From assembly GCA_045589495.1 (NCBI GenBank), contig JAZNPF010000017.1, positions 1-64,000 on the forward strand: DNA of 64,000 nt. Direction: 5' to 3'. The stretch is from SIG455 sp045589495. GTDB lineage: Bacteria; Bacillota; Clostridia; UMGS1810. Both the position numbers and the translations under genes were made by a program. This document shows, in pieces, positions 44,693 through 53,789 of this stretch (position 1 is the stretch's first letter; every line of letters starts with the position of its first letter). Below the pieces are notes generated by a model that was not told the origin of the DNA, ran no database searches, and saw nothing but the letters and a program-made list of their open reading frames with translations.

Positions 44693-45277
44693 ATGCCGAA
44701 AAGAAACGAAAGAAACACAAAAGGAAAAATAATAAATGCTGCGTGGGATTTGTTTTATGAGCAGGGATACGATTATACAACAGTTGATGAAATAATAGAA
44801 AAATCGGGAACTTCAAAAGGCTCTTTTTATCATTATTTTGAGGGGAAGGACGCTCTTCTCGGTTCGCTTTCGTATATTTTTGATGAGGAATATCAGAAAC
44901 TTTTAGAAAACTTGCCTGATGATATGACATGCTTTGACAAACTGTTATATCTTAATACTGAACTTTTCCTGATGATTGAAGAAAGAATAGATATTGACCT
45001 TCTTACAAGGCTTTATTCTACACAGTTGACAACAAAAGGTGAAAAACATCTTCTTGATAATAAAAGACTTTATTATAAACTTTTGAGAAAAATTGTTTCT
45101 GAGGGACAGAAAAACAAGGAGATTACTGATAAAATGACATCTAATGAAATAGTAAAACTTTATGCAATGAGCGAAAGAGCATTGATATATGACTGGTGCT
45201 TGTGCAACGGAGAATATTCACTTTCGTCTTATGCAAAAACGGTTATGCCCATGTTTTTGTCTGGAATTCGTCTTTAA
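44693..45277 (+). CDS. TetR/AcrR-family transcriptional regulator
   Basis: 194 residues. The N-terminal helix-turn-helix is typical (IINAAWDLFYEQGYDYTTV, KSGTSKGSFYHYFEGKDAL); the C-terminal ligand-binding part is unique. It is 21 bp after the second ATP-grasp gene, so it may be the last gene of that operon and respond to its product. A 46-bp palindrome follows 47 bp later and is a candidate operator, which would also place putP under its control. That link is inferred. Confidence 0.9.
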   Translation: MPKRNERNTKGKIINAAWDLFYEQGYDYTTVDEIIEKSGTSKGSFYHYFEGKDALLGSLSYIFDEEYQKLLENLPDDMTCFDKLLYLNTELFLMIEERIDIDLLTRLYSTQLTTKGEKHLLDNKRLYYKLLRKIVSEGQKNKEITDKMTSNEIVKLYAMSERALIYDWCLCNGEYSLSSYAKTVMPMFLSGIRL

Positions 45278-45324
45278 TTAGTATACTTGAATAATTGTTA
45301 AAATTTAATATGTTTATGATGTTT

Positions 45325-45370
45325 AATAGAGAACACAGTATAGACTATAGTCTATACTGTGTTCTCTATT
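45325..45370. repeat. 46-bp perfect palindrome (operator or terminator)
   Basis: The 23-bp arms 45325-45347 and 45348-45370 are exact complements with no spacer (centre TAGACTATAGTCTA; outer end AATAGAGAACACAG). The right edge overlaps the putP -35 box by 2 bp. It could be a repressor site for the adjacent TetR protein or an unusually long terminator for the tetR gene. Confidence 0.9.
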
Positions 45371-45397
45371 GATTTTTGTAAAAAAATATGCTAGACT
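45369..45397 (+). promoter_or_regulatory. Promoter of putP
   Basis: TTGATT (45369-45374), 17-bp spacer, TAGACT (45392-45397), 43 bp ahead of the start codon and directly against the palindrome. Confidence 0.6.
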
Positions 45398-45440
45398 GTT
45401 AAAGTGCAAGAAAAAATTACATAAAAGGAGACTTAAAAAA

Positions 45441-46976
45441 ATGGATATTTTTGCATTTTCTATTTACTTTGTGGCAATGATTGTCATAGGTATTTATTTC
45501 TTCTTTAAATCTAAAGAAGTAACTGAAAAGGATTATTTCCTTGGCGGACGTGCTATGGGTCCGTGGGTGACGGCTATGAGTGCTCAGGCGTCTGATATGA
45601 GTGCATGGCTTCTTATGGGATTGCCTGGAAGCATACTTGCATTCGGATTTGGTCAGGCGTGGATTGGTATCGGTCTTGCTATCGGTACTGCGGCAAACTG
45701 GATTCTTGTTGCAAAAAGACTTCGCAAATTTTCAAAAGCGGCTAACGATTCAATTACTCTTCCGCAATATCTTTCAAACAGATTTGCTTCTAAAAGCCAT
45801 GCGGTAAGTATTATCTGTGCAATAGTCTTCTTGGTTTGCTTTACAATATATGTTGCGTCTGCTTTTGTAGCAGGTGCAGATGTGTTTACAACACTTGTTC
45901 CTTCACTTTCAAGAACAACTGCAATGATTATTTTTGCTGCTATCGTAGTTGTATATACTTTCCTTGGCGGATTTAGCGCAGTTTGCTGGACAGATTTCTT
46001 CCAGGGACTCCTTATGATTTGCGCATTACTTATTGTGCCGATTGTAGTTGCTTTTACAAAAGACCTTGATACTGCAGCACTTACAACTGTGTATACCGGA
46101 CCTAACGGCGAGGAATTCGAGTTTGTTGCTAATTTCTTCAATGCAAGTTGGAAAGACATAGTTTCCGGTCTTGGCTGGGGACTTGGATATTTCGGTATGC
46201 CACACATCATTGTAAGATTTATGGCTATTGAAAAACCATCTATGGTAAAAAAATCTGCAACTGTTGCTATCATCTGGGTGGTGCTTTCACTTGCTGCAAC
46301 TGTAGTGATTGCATATCTTGGCAGAATGTTTGTTTATTCAAACGGAACAGACCTTTCTGAAGTATTACTTGCAAACGGAAAACAGTCATTGATATTTGTT
46401 GAACTTGCACGTGATGTATTCCCTGCGTTTATTGCAGGACTCTTACTCGCTGCAATAATTGCCGCAAGTATGTCTACGGCTGACTCTCAACTTCTTGTTG
46501 CAGCATCATCATTCTCAAGTGACTTGTACAAACCTTTGGTAAGAAAAAATGCGTCAAACAAAGAAATGCTCTGGGTGAGCCGTGCAATAGTTATAGTTAT
46601 TGCGGTTATTGCATACTTTATTGCAAGCAGTAAAGGAAAAGCGGCTCAGGCGATAATGGATCTTGTATCAAATGCATGGGGTATATTCGGTGCTGCTTTT
46701 GGACCTGCTGTATTGCTTTCTCTCTTCTGGAAGAGATTTACATATAAAGGTGCAGTTGCAGGTATATTGGTTGGTGCCATTGTGGATATGCTCTGGTTGT
46801 GGATGCCGGTTTCGGGCGGCTCTGCACTTACTGCAGTTACCGGTGTTTACGAAATAATCCCCGGATTTATAATCGGTGGAATTGCTGCTATAGTGGTAAC
46901 ACTTATTGATAAAGCACCTTCAAAAGAGGTTGAAGAAATATATGAAAGAGCAACAGACAACAGTATAGACGACTAA
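45441..46976 (+). CDS. putP: Sodium/proline symporter (SSS family)
   Basis: 511 residues with ~13 hydrophobic helices. The N-terminal segments SKEVTEKDYFLGGRAMGPWVTA and SAQASDMSAWLLMGLPG, the sodium-site region and MSTADSQLLVAASSFSSDLY are typical of PutP. It imports proline with Na+. The ATG at 45441 follows AAAGGAG; the frame continues upstream but through the promoter. A single-gene unit with terminator. Confidence 0.9.
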   Translation: MDIFAFSIYFVAMIVIGIYFFFKSKEVTEKDYFLGGRAMGPWVTAMSAQASDMSAWLLMGLPGSILAFGFGQAWIGIGLAIGTAANWILVAKRLRKFSKAANDSITLPQYLSNRFASKSHAVSIICAIVFLVCFTIYVASAFVAGADVFTTLVPSLSRTTAMIIFAAIVVVYTFLGGFSAVCWTDFFQGLLMICALLIVPIVVAFTKDLDTAALTTVYTGPNGEEFEFVANFFNASWKDIVSGLGWGLGYFGMPHIIVRFMAIEKPSMVKKSATVAIIWVVLSLAATVVIAYLGRMFVYSNGTDLSEVLLANGKQSLIFVELARDVFPAFIAGLLLAAIIAASMSTADSQLLVAASSFSSDLYKPLVRKNASNKEMLWVSRAIVIVIAVIAYFIASSKGKAAQAIMDLVSNAWGIFGAAFGPAVLLSLFWKRFTYKGAVAGILVGAIVDMLWLWMPVSGGSALTAVTGVYEIIPGFIIGGIAAIVVTLIDKAPSKEVEEIYERATDNSIDD

Positions 46977-46983
46977 TCTCATC

Positions 46984-47018
46984 AAAAAGTCCTATGGTGA
47001 AAACCATAGGACTTTTTT
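46984..47018 (+). terminator. Terminator of putP
   Basis: Perfect 15-bp stem AAAAAGTCCTATGGT with complement, GAAA loop, T run. Confidence 0.93.
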
Positions 47019-47070
47019 AATGAGTTTTTTGAACTTTGAATTTCATAAATAAATTTATCTTATTTTGTCA

Positions 47071-47099
47071 TTGAATTTGTGTGTATTGTGTGATATACT
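47071..47099 (+). promoter_or_regulatory. Promoter of dnaD
   Basis: TTGAAT (47071-47076), 17-bp spacer, TATACT (47094-47099), 32 bp ahead of the GTG start. Confidence 0.6.
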
Positions 47100-47131
47100 A
47101 AATACACTATGAATATTATGGGGGAGTTTGC

Positions 47132-48109
47132 GTGAAAAATTTGCAAATAAAAAAGAAAGAGGCTGTCTTTTCTGTGCCGACAGCGTTTGTTGACAGATAT
47201 ATGCCATCTGCTGATGAGTTGGCGGTTAAAGTATATCTGTATTTGCTGTGCCATTTAAATGACGCAAATCTCACCGTGGAAAATACTGCTGTGTCACTTG
47301 GTGTAACAGATGAAAAGGTAATAAAAGCACTTAAATACTGGCACGAGCAATCTGTGATAACGTTTGAAGATGCTGATGGTATGTGCAGTGTGGAGTTTAC
47401 AGCGTTGGATTCATATTCAACCGCTGCTCAGGTTCAGGATGTCCCTGCGGAAGAAAACAAATCCTTTGCAGAGCCGCCAAAATATCTTGTTAAGGATATT
47501 AACGCAGCATTAAAAACTGATAAGAACGTTCGTGATATGTTTGTTATTGCTGAGCAACTGTTGTGCAAGCCTTTAAACCACAATGATATGAAAATAATGT
47601 ATTCTTTCTATGACTGGCTCAAATTGCCCATAGATGTAATTGTTATGCTTCTGGAACATTGCACATCTATTAAAAAAATGGATTTGCGTTATATTGAAAA
47701 AGTTGCAATTACGTGGGCTGATAACGGCATAGACAATTTTGAAAAAGCCAATATATACATAAAAGGTCAGGCAAAACTTGCACGTGCAGAAAAAAAGGTT
47801 AAACGCATAATGCAGATAAGCGGCAGAGATTTAACCGAACGTGAAACTGAATTTGTGCGTACCTGGTTGCAGGAATATAAAGCAACAGAGGCAAACATAA
47901 AAGAGGCGTATGAGATTACCGTTATGAATACAGGTAAAATGAATTTTAAATATATGGACGCTGTTTTGAAAAATCTTGGAAAAGAACCATCCGAGAAAAA
48001 GAACGGACAAAAGAAAAACACAAAATTCAATAATTTTACTGGTGATGATAATTTAAGTGACTTTGAAAAGAAAATGTTTGCGCGCAGAATGGGTATACCG
48101 GAACAATAA
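47132..48109 (+). CDS. dnaD: DnaD-domain replication initiation protein
   Basis: 325 residues. An N-terminal winged-helix-like region (residues ~10-90: ELAVKVYLYLLCHLNDAN, NTAVSLGVTDEKVIKALKYW) is followed by two DnaD/DnaB_2 helical repeats (~125-200 and ~225-285, the second with YKATEANIKEAYEITV and the YxxxIL-type tail FKYMDAVLKNLG). DnaD-type proteins remodel DNA and help load the replicative helicase. The start is GTG behind GGGGGAG. dnaI-like follows 18 bp later. Confidence 0.9.
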   Translation: MKNLQIKKKEAVFSVPTAFVDRYMPSADELAVKVYLYLLCHLNDANLTVENTAVSLGVTDEKVIKALKYWHEQSVITFEDADGMCSVEFTALDSYSTAAQVQDVPAEENKSFAEPPKYLVKDINAALKTDKNVRDMFVIAEQLLCKPLNHNDMKIMYSFYDWLKLPIDVIVMLLEHCTSIKKMDLRYIEKVAITWADNGIDNFEKANIYIKGQAKLARAEKKVKRIMQISGRDLTERETEFVRTWLQEYKATEANIKEAYEITVMNTGKMNFKYMDAVLKNLGKEPSEKKNGQKKNTKFNNFTGDDNLSDFEKKMFARRMGIPEQ

Positions 48110-48127
48110 AATAGGTGGTGAGAACAT

Positions 48128-49135
48128 TTGAGTTTTAATGCTATTGAAAAGCATATAAAGAGTGAATATGATAACCTCGTAAATACACGCAAAGAACTTA
48201 AACAAGAGCGTATGAACATGGTTTATGCGCTTGTTCCCGAAGTTGAAGAGATAGACAGAGCAATTGCTACAGTTGGTGTCCGCTATTCAACTAAAATAAT
48301 CAACGGCAATGTTTCTGCATCAGAACTTGCTTCATCTATGGAGTCCGAACTGGCAGAACTCAAGCGCAAAAGAGTAGATGTGCTTGCTAAGTACGGAATG
48401 AGCGAAGATGTTTTTGATGTTCCTTATGAGTGTGCCCTCTGTAAGGATACAGGTGTTATAAACGACAAGAAATGTATATGCTATAAACAAAAGATAAAAC
48501 GTTTTATGGCAGAAGCGGCATCACGTATTTCAAATATACCAATTGATTTTGAAAATTGTAGTTTTAAAAATGCTGATTTTTCATTCTATAGCAAAGATGT
48601 TGAACCATCTGTAGGTGTGTCACCTTATGATAATGCCCGAAATATTTACCGCACGTGTCTGGAATTTTGCAGAAATTTTGGTTCTTCTTACGAAAATCTG
48701 TATATTTACGGTCCTGCCGGTGTTGGTAAAACTTATCTTACGTCGTGTATGGTGGCAGAACTTTTAAATGCAGGACACGGAGTTATATATCAAACAGCGT
48801 ATAAGTTGTTTAACTTTTTGGAGGATTGTCATTTTAATCGCTCAAAGATAGAAAATTCTCATCTTTTGAAAGATGCGATTTATGATTGTGAGTTGCTTAT
48901 AATCGATGATTTTGGAACAGAGTTTATTACATCGTATACACAATCCGTGTTGTTTGATTTGCTCAACACCAGACTTTTAGAGAAAAAGTCTACTATAATA
49001 AATTCTAATCTTAATATGACTGATGTCAGAAACACTTATACCGACAGAATATCATCTCGTATTACGGGATATTTTAATCTGCTTAAGTTTGTGGGGGAAG
49101 ACATCAGGGAACTAAAAAAAGAACGTAATATGTAA
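48128..49135 (+). CDS. DnaC/DnaI-type helicase loader, AAA+ ATPase
   Basis: 335 residues. A helical N-terminal ~100 residues, a cysteine cluster CALCKDTGVINDKKCIC that probably binds zinc, then the AAA+ core with Walker A YGPAGVGKTYLTS, Walker B LLIIDDFGTEF, and the arginine finger region NTYTDRISSRITGYF. It resembles B. subtilis DnaI, which brings DnaB-type helicase to the origin. The start is a TTG after AGGTGGTGAG. Adjacent to dnaD, so this is a replication-initiation operon. Confidence 0.9.
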   Translation: MSFNAIEKHIKSEYDNLVNTRKELKQERMNMVYALVPEVEEIDRAIATVGVRYSTKIINGNVSASELASSMESELAELKRKRVDVLAKYGMSEDVFDVPYECALCKDTGVINDKKCICYKQKIKRFMAEAASRISNIPIDFENCSFKNADFSFYSKDVEPSVGVSPYDNARNIYRTCLEFCRNFGSSYENLYIYGPAGVGKTYLTSCMVAELLNAGHGVIYQTAYKLFNFLEDCHFNRSKIENSHLLKDAIYDCELLIIDDFGTEFITSYTQSVLFDLLNTRLLEKKSTIINSNLNMTDVRNTYTDRISSRITGYFNLLKFVGEDIRELKKERNM

Positions 49136-49147
49136 AGAGGACAGAAT

Positions 49148-50023
49148 ATGTTAATTGCTGATAACTGGAAAGACTATATACTGCTTGATGCTGCTCATGG
49201 AGAAAAAGTTGAATTCTGGGGTGATATCAAACTCCGCCGTCCTGACCCACAGGCAATATGGCAGGAGCATTGTGATGAAAAATCATGGAAAAATTTGCAC
49301 GCTCATTATCACAGAAGTGCGTCAGGCGGTGGCAGTTGGGAATATTTTAAAAAAATGCCGCAAAGTTGGCAGGTGAAATTTGAAAATTTGACTTTCAATA
49401 TTAAGCCTATGGGGTTTAAGCATACAGGACTTTTTCCTGAACAGGCTGTCAACTGGGAATTTATTATGCGTAACATAAAAAAGGCAAATCGTCCGGTAAA
49501 TGTGCTTAATCTGTTTGCATACACCGGAGGTGCAACTGTTGCGGCGGCTTCTGCAGGTGCTAAAGTTGTGCACGTAGATGCTTCTAAAGGTATGACATCG
49601 TGGGCAAAAGAAAATGCTGCTTCGTCAGGGCTTGCGGATGCTCCCATTCGGTATATAGTTGATGATGTCATTAAATTTGTTGAGCGTGAAAAACGCAGAG
49701 GCAATAAATATGACTGTATCATTATGGACCCCCCGTCTTATGGCAGAGGTCCTAAAGGCGAAATATGGAAATTTGAAGACGAATTTTATCCGCTTGTATG
49801 TAAGTGTATGGATGTTATGAGTGATAATCCGTTGTTTTTCATAGTTAATTCTTATACTACGGGCATTTCTCCTGCAGTGGTGGGTAATGTGTTAAAACTT
49901 ACCGTTGGTAAAAAATATGATGGTAAAGTTATGGCTGATGAAATCGGGTTACCGATAAAATCTTCCGGATTGGTACTGCCGTGCGGACTTACATCCAGAT
50001 GGTATTCCAATTCGTGCGAATGA
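49148..50023 (+). CDS. Class I SAM-dependent (rRNA-type) methyltransferase
   Basis: 291 residues. SAM-binding motif I VLNLFAYTGGATVAAA (~120-135) with VVHVDASKGM next; the catalytic motif IV is IIMDPPSYGRG, and KFEDEFYPLV follows. These are the features of the COG1092 group (RlmI/RlmK-like 23S rRNA cytosine or guanine methylases), but it lacks the PUA domain and so is shorter than RlmI. Substrate unproven. Follows dnaI by 12 bp. Confidence 0.82.
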   Translation: MLIADNWKDYILLDAAHGEKVEFWGDIKLRRPDPQAIWQEHCDEKSWKNLHAHYHRSASGGGSWEYFKKMPQSWQVKFENLTFNIKPMGFKHTGLFPEQAVNWEFIMRNIKKANRPVNVLNLFAYTGGATVAAASAGAKVVHVDASKGMTSWAKENAASSGLADAPIRYIVDDVIKFVEREKRRGNKYDCIIMDPPSYGRGPKGEIWKFEDEFYPLVCKCMDVMSDNPLFFIVNSYTTGISPAVVGNVLKLTVGKKYDGKVMADEIGLPIKSSGLVLPCGLTSRWYSNSCE

Positions 50024-50036
50024 GAGGGAATGACAA

Positions 50037-50873
50037 TTGATAGAGATACAGAATCTGACATATTCTTATAACCGTGCTGATGATAAAGTCGGCGGTCTTG
50101 CACTCAACGGAATCAACTTAACTGTAGGTGACGGTGAGTTTGTTGCTGTTTTAGGAAGAAACGGTTCGGGTAAGTCTACGCTAGCAAAACATATAAATGC
50201 AATATTGCTTCCTATGGGAGGATATGTGTATGTTGATGGTATGGATACGTTGGATGAGAATAAAATCTGGGATATCCGCCAGAGTGCTGCTATGGTTTTC
50301 CAGAATCCTGATAATCAGATAGTTGCAACAATAGTTGAAGAAGATGTTGCGTTCGCTGCTGAAAATCTTGGAGTTCCGCCTGATGAAATTCGTGAAAGGG
50401 TGGACTATGCACTTGGTGCGGTTGGTATGTCTAAATTCAGAAAAGACGCCCCGCATCTTCTATCCGGTGGACAGAAGCAACGTATTGCAATTGCCGGAGT
50501 TATAGCAATGAAACCGAAGACAATTGTGTTTGACGAGCCTACTGCAATGCTTGATCCGTCAGGCAGAAAAGAGGTTATGAAAACCATAACGGAACTTAAC
50601 CATAAATACGGAATTACAATAATCATGATAACTCATAATATGGATGAGGCTGTGTGTGCTGACAGAGTTGTTGTAGTAGATAAAGGACGTATAATCATAG
50701 ATGACAAACCGAGGAATGTGTTTTCTGATGTTGAAAAAATGCGTCGTATCGGGTTGGATGTTCCGCAGGCAACACAGATTGCTTTTGAACTGAAAAAAGC
50801 AGGTCTGGACATAAGATGTGACATTTTGGATGAACAAGAATGTGTTGAGGAGATAATAAAACTATGCCGATAG
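50037..50873 (+). CDS. ecfA1: Energy-coupling factor transporter ATPase A1
   Basis: 278 residues. Walker A GRNGSGKST at 40-48, Q-loop FQNPDNQIVATIVEEDVAF, signature LLSGGQKQR, Walker B TIVFDEPTAMLD. The FQNPDNQ Q-helix is typical of EcfA1. With EcfA2 and EcfT it powers several interchangeable vitamin-binding S components. The start is a TTG. Overlaps ecfA2 by 10 bp. Confidence 0.96.
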   Translation: MIEIQNLTYSYNRADDKVGGLALNGINLTVGDGEFVAVLGRNGSGKSTLAKHINAILLPMGGYVYVDGMDTLDENKIWDIRQSAAMVFQNPDNQIVATIVEEDVAFAAENLGVPPDEIRERVDYALGAVGMSKFRKDAPHLLSGGQKQRIAIAGVIAMKPKTIVFDEPTAMLDPSGRKEVMKTITELNHKYGITIIMITHNMDEAVCADRVVVVDKGRIIIDDKPRNVFSDVEKMRRIGLDVPQATQIAFELKKAGLDIRCDILDEQECVEEIIKLCR

Positions 50874-51724
50874 AAGTCAAAAACTTAAATCATATATATT
50901 CAAAAGGCTCTCCGTTTGAAAAAACTGCACTTTCGGATATTTCATTCAGGATAGAAGATGGTGAATTTGTCGGACTTATAGGTCATACCGGCTCGGGTAA
51001 ATCCACGCTTATTCAGCATCTTAACGGACTTTTGAAACCTGATGGAGGAAGTGTTTTTGTTGACGGGTGTGATATATCGGATAAGTCTGTAAATATGCGT
51101 GAAATACGCAGTAAAGTAGGTATTGTGTTTCAGTACCCCGAATATCAGTTGTTTGAAGAAACGGTATATAAAGACATTGCGTATGGTCCCAAGAATTTAG
51201 GGCTTAATGATGATGAAATTGATGCACGTGTGCACCATGTTGCCGAAGTTGTAGGACTTGACGAAAAATATTTTGAAAAATCGCCGTTTGAACTTTCAGG
51301 AGGACAGAAAAGGCGTGTTGCAATTGCCGGAGTGCTTGCTATGAATCCTGAAATACTTATTCTGGACGAGCCTGCTGCAGGACTTGATCCCGTGGGCAGA
51401 GATGAAATCCTTAACAGAATTAAAAAACTTCATGATGTTGAAGGCCTTACGGTTGTTCTTGTTTCACATTCAATGGAAGATATTGCACGTCTTGCAGAGC
51501 GCATAATGGTTATGTGTGACGGTGAACTGAAAATGTTTGATACTGTTGAAAATATATTTGCCCGTTCTGATGAGCTGCTGTCAATGGGGCTCAATGTCCC
51601 TCAGGCGTGTCTTGTTATGCAAGGGTTAAAGAAAAACGGAATTAACGTTAACGATAAAATCTATACTGTGGAGAAAGCCTGCAAGGAAATTCTCCGTTAT
51701 TTTGGTGAGGTGGGAAAATGCTGA
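50864..51724 (+). CDS. ecfA2: Energy-coupling factor transporter ATPase A2
   Basis: 286 residues. Walker A IGHTGSGKST, FQYPEYQLFEETVYKDIAYGPKN (the EcfA2-type Q-helix), LSGGQKRR, and LILDEPAAGLDP. It pairs with EcfA1 in the ATPase heterodimer. Overlaps the ecfT start by 7 bp. No S component is in the window, which fits a shared group-II ECF module. Confidence 0.96.
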   Translation: MPIEVKNLNHIYSKGSPFEKTALSDISFRIEDGEFVGLIGHTGSGKSTLIQHLNGLLKPDGGSVFVDGCDISDKSVNMREIRSKVGIVFQYPEYQLFEETVYKDIAYGPKNLGLNDDEIDARVHHVAEVVGLDEKYFEKSPFELSGGQKRRVAIAGVLAMNPEILILDEPAAGLDPVGRDEILNRIKKLHDVEGLTVVLVSHSMEDIARLAERIMVMCDGELKMFDTVENIFARSDELLSMGLNVPQACLVMQGLKKNGINVNDKIYTVEKACKEILRYFGEVGKC

Positions 51725-52536
51725 AAGATATAACATTAGGGCAGTATTTTCCTATAGACTCGCCCGTACATTCTATGGATCCCCGAATTAAAATTATTCT
51801 AACACTTGTATTTATTATTGCCATATTCTTTATAAAAAGTTTGTGGGGATTCGCTGCGGTTGCACTTTATGTATTTTTCGCGGTCAAACTTTCAAGAGTG
51901 AGTTTTAAACTTGTTTTAAAAGGTGTCCGTCCCATATTGTTTCTTATAATATTTACTGCACTTATTAACCTTTTTATGACAAACGGTAAAATAGTTAACA
52001 TAGGCGGAGTTCCGCTTAAAATTGGATTTTTAAAAATTACTTCTGAGGGCGTTTACAGTGCTGTTGTTATGAGTTTAAGACTTGTGTTTCTTGTTATGGG
52101 AACATCTGTTCTGACTCTTACAACTTCACCTATACTTTTAACAGATGGTGTTGAAAAATTACTTTCACCATTTTCTAAAATAGGATTGCCTGCACACGAA
52201 CTTGCTATGATGATGACTATAGCATTAAGGTTTATTCCTACACTTTTGGAAGAAACTGATAAAATTATGAAAGCACAGATGGCAAGAGGTGCTGATTTTG
52301 AAAGTGGCAATATTATAAGCAGAGCAAAATCCCTTATTCCTATCCTTGTTCCGCTTTTCATAAGTTCATTCCGCAGAGCAGACGAACTTGCTGTGGCTAT
52401 GGAGTGCAGATGTTACCGCGGCGGAAAGGGCAGAACTCGCCTTAATGAACTCAAAATAAACGGTAGGGATTGGATTGCCTGCCTTACAATGATTACTCTT
52501 ATGGCGGCAATCGTGCTGATAAATATGTATTTATGA
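51718..52536 (+). CDS. ecfT: Energy-coupling factor transporter transmembrane protein
   Basis: 272 residues, several helices. The coupling-helix motifs QMARG (MARGADFE) and AMECRCYRGG, each with an A-R-G or R-G core, contact the two ATPases. The N-terminus GQYFPIDSPVHSMDPRIKI is typical of group-II EcfT. The gene completes ecfA1-ecfA2-ecfT; truA begins 7 bp later, a widespread Firmicutes order (ecfA1-ecfA2-ecfT-truA). Confidence 0.95.
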   Translation: MLKDITLGQYFPIDSPVHSMDPRIKIILTLVFIIAIFFIKSLWGFAAVALYVFFAVKLSRVSFKLVLKGVRPILFLIIFTALINLFMTNGKIVNIGGVPLKIGFLKITSEGVYSAVVMSLRLVFLVMGTSVLTLTTSPILLTDGVEKLLSPFSKIGLPAHELAMMMTIALRFIPTLLEETDKIMKAQMARGADFESGNIISRAKSLIPILVPLFISSFRRADELAVAMECRCYRGGKGRTRLNELKINGRDWIACLTMITLMAAIVLINMYL

Positions 52537-52543
52537 GGTAAAT

Positions 52544-53281
52544 ATGGGTACTTATAAACTGACATTGTCGTATGACGGAACAGATTATTGCGGATTTCAA
52601 CTTCAGCCTAATGGTCAAACCATTCAGGGGTGTCTTGAAGATGCACTGACAAAGGTTTATAAAACAGATATAAAAATCAAAGGTTGCAGCAGGACAGATG
52701 CCGGAGTGCATGCGAGAATGTACGTTTGCTCATACATTGCACCCGATTGCGTTCCTGAAGATAAACTTCCGCTTGCTGTGCGTGCATATCTGCCCGAAGA
52801 TATATGCGTTTCAAAATGTCAACTGGTTGATGACAGTTTTCACGCAAGGTACGATAATAACGGAAAAACATACTGCTATACCATAAATACGGCTATGTTT
52901 CAGGATGTTTTTACACGCCGTTTTGAATGGCATTATCCAAAGAAACTTGATATAGAGAAAATGCAGAAAGCCGCTGATTGCTTTTTGGGATCGCATGATT
53001 TTTCCGGGTTTATGTCAGCGGGGAGCAATATTACAGGAACTGTCCGTACAGTCAGCAGACTTGATGTGAAACAAGATGGCGACAGAGTTAAAATATATAT
53101 CCGGGCAGACGGCTATCTTTATAATATGGTCCGCATAATTTCCGGAACGCTTGCAATGGTGGGAAATGGAAAAATCAATCCAGATGATATGAGTGAAATC
53201 ATTGACTCGTGTGACAGAACACGTGCAGGTATAACTGCTCCGCCTGAAGGATTGACTCTTTATGAAGTCCACTATGATTGA
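52544..53281 (+). CDS. truA: tRNA pseudouridine synthase A (positions 38-40)
   Basis: 245 residues. The catalytic aspartate is D52 in CSRTDAGVHAR; YDGTDYCGFQLQPNGQTIQG is the N-terminal block and YLYNMVRIISGTL the C-terminal one. It isomerises uridines 38-40 in the tRNA anticodon stem. It follows ecfT closely; it is followed by a promoter for rplS. Confidence 0.96.
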   Translation: MGTYKLTLSYDGTDYCGFQLQPNGQTIQGCLEDALTKVYKTDIKIKGCSRTDAGVHARMYVCSYIAPDCVPEDKLPLAVRAYLPEDICVSKCQLVDDSFHARYDNNGKTYCYTINTAMFQDVFTRRFEWHYPKKLDIEKMQKAADCFLGSHDFSGFMSAGSNITGTVRTVSRLDVKQDGDRVKIYIRADGYLYNMVRIISGTLAMVGNGKINPDDMSEIIDSCDRTRAGITAPPEGLTLYEVHYD

Positions 53282-53315
53282 TTTGAAAAAAATTGAAAAA
53301 AATCCAAAAAAACAC

Positions 53316-53344
53316 TTGCATTTATTATAAATGTGTGATAAAAT
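53316..53344 (+). promoter_or_regulatory. Promoter of rplS
   Basis: TTGCAT (53316-53321), 17-bp spacer, TAAAAT (53339-53344). Confidence 0.65.
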
Positions 53345-53351
53345 AGTTCAG

Positions 53352-53437
53352 TAACTCGGATGGTCCTCTGTAAGTCGGCTTTCAGATTGCCGTTAAATAA
53401 GCTTAACAAGAACATCTATGATGAGAGGAGAAAAACA
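53352..53437 (+). ncRNA. Candidate ribosomal protein L19 leader
   Basis: The 5' UTR of rplS. TCCTCT at about 53364-53369 is complementary to AGAGGA at about 53424-53429 in the ribosome-binding site region, closing a long helix, and GGC...GCC makes a small inner hairpin. Firmicutes rplS genes commonly carry an autoregulatory L19 leader of this size and placement; the match is by position and structure, not by alignment. Confidence 0.5.
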
Positions 53438-53779
53438 ATGAACGTAATCGAAAGCATTACACAGGAACAGATCAGAACAGATCTTCCCAAACTCTTAATC
53501 GGTGATACCATTAAAGTTCACGTAAAGATTAAAGAGGGTACCAGAGAAAGAATTCAGGTTTTTGAAGGTACAGTTATTTCCAAAAAACACGGCGGTATTA
53601 ACGAAACATTTACCGTTAGACGTATCTCTTACGGTGTAGGTGTTGAAAGAACTTTCCCTGTTAACTCACCCAAAATTGCTAAAATTGAAGTTATCAGACA
53701 TGGTAAAGTTCGCAGAGCAAAACTTTATTACCTGCGTGACAGAGTTGGTAAAGCTGCTAAAGTTAAAGAAAAACTTTAA
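53438..53779 (+). CDS. rplS: 50S ribosomal protein L19
   Basis: 113 residues. MNVIESITQEQ, GDTIKVHVKIKEGTRERIQVFEGTVI, and the end KLYYLRDRVGKAAKVKEK are those of L19. It lies at the 30S-50S interface. The ATG at 53438 follows AGAGGAG; an open frame continues upstream through the leader and was rejected. lepB follows, as in many Firmicutes. Confidence 0.97.
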   Translation: MNVIESITQEQIRTDLPKLLIGDTIKVHVKIKEGTRERIQVFEGTVISKKHGGINETFTVRRISYGVGVERTFPVNSPKIAKIEVIRHGKVRRAKLYYLRDRVGKAAKVKEKL

Positions 53780-53789
53780 TAACGTTGCT

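Noticed and set aside
53360..53437. N-terminal extension of L19
   Set aside because: The frame is open, but this is the leader; the ATG at 53438 has the ribosome-binding site and gives the normal protein length.
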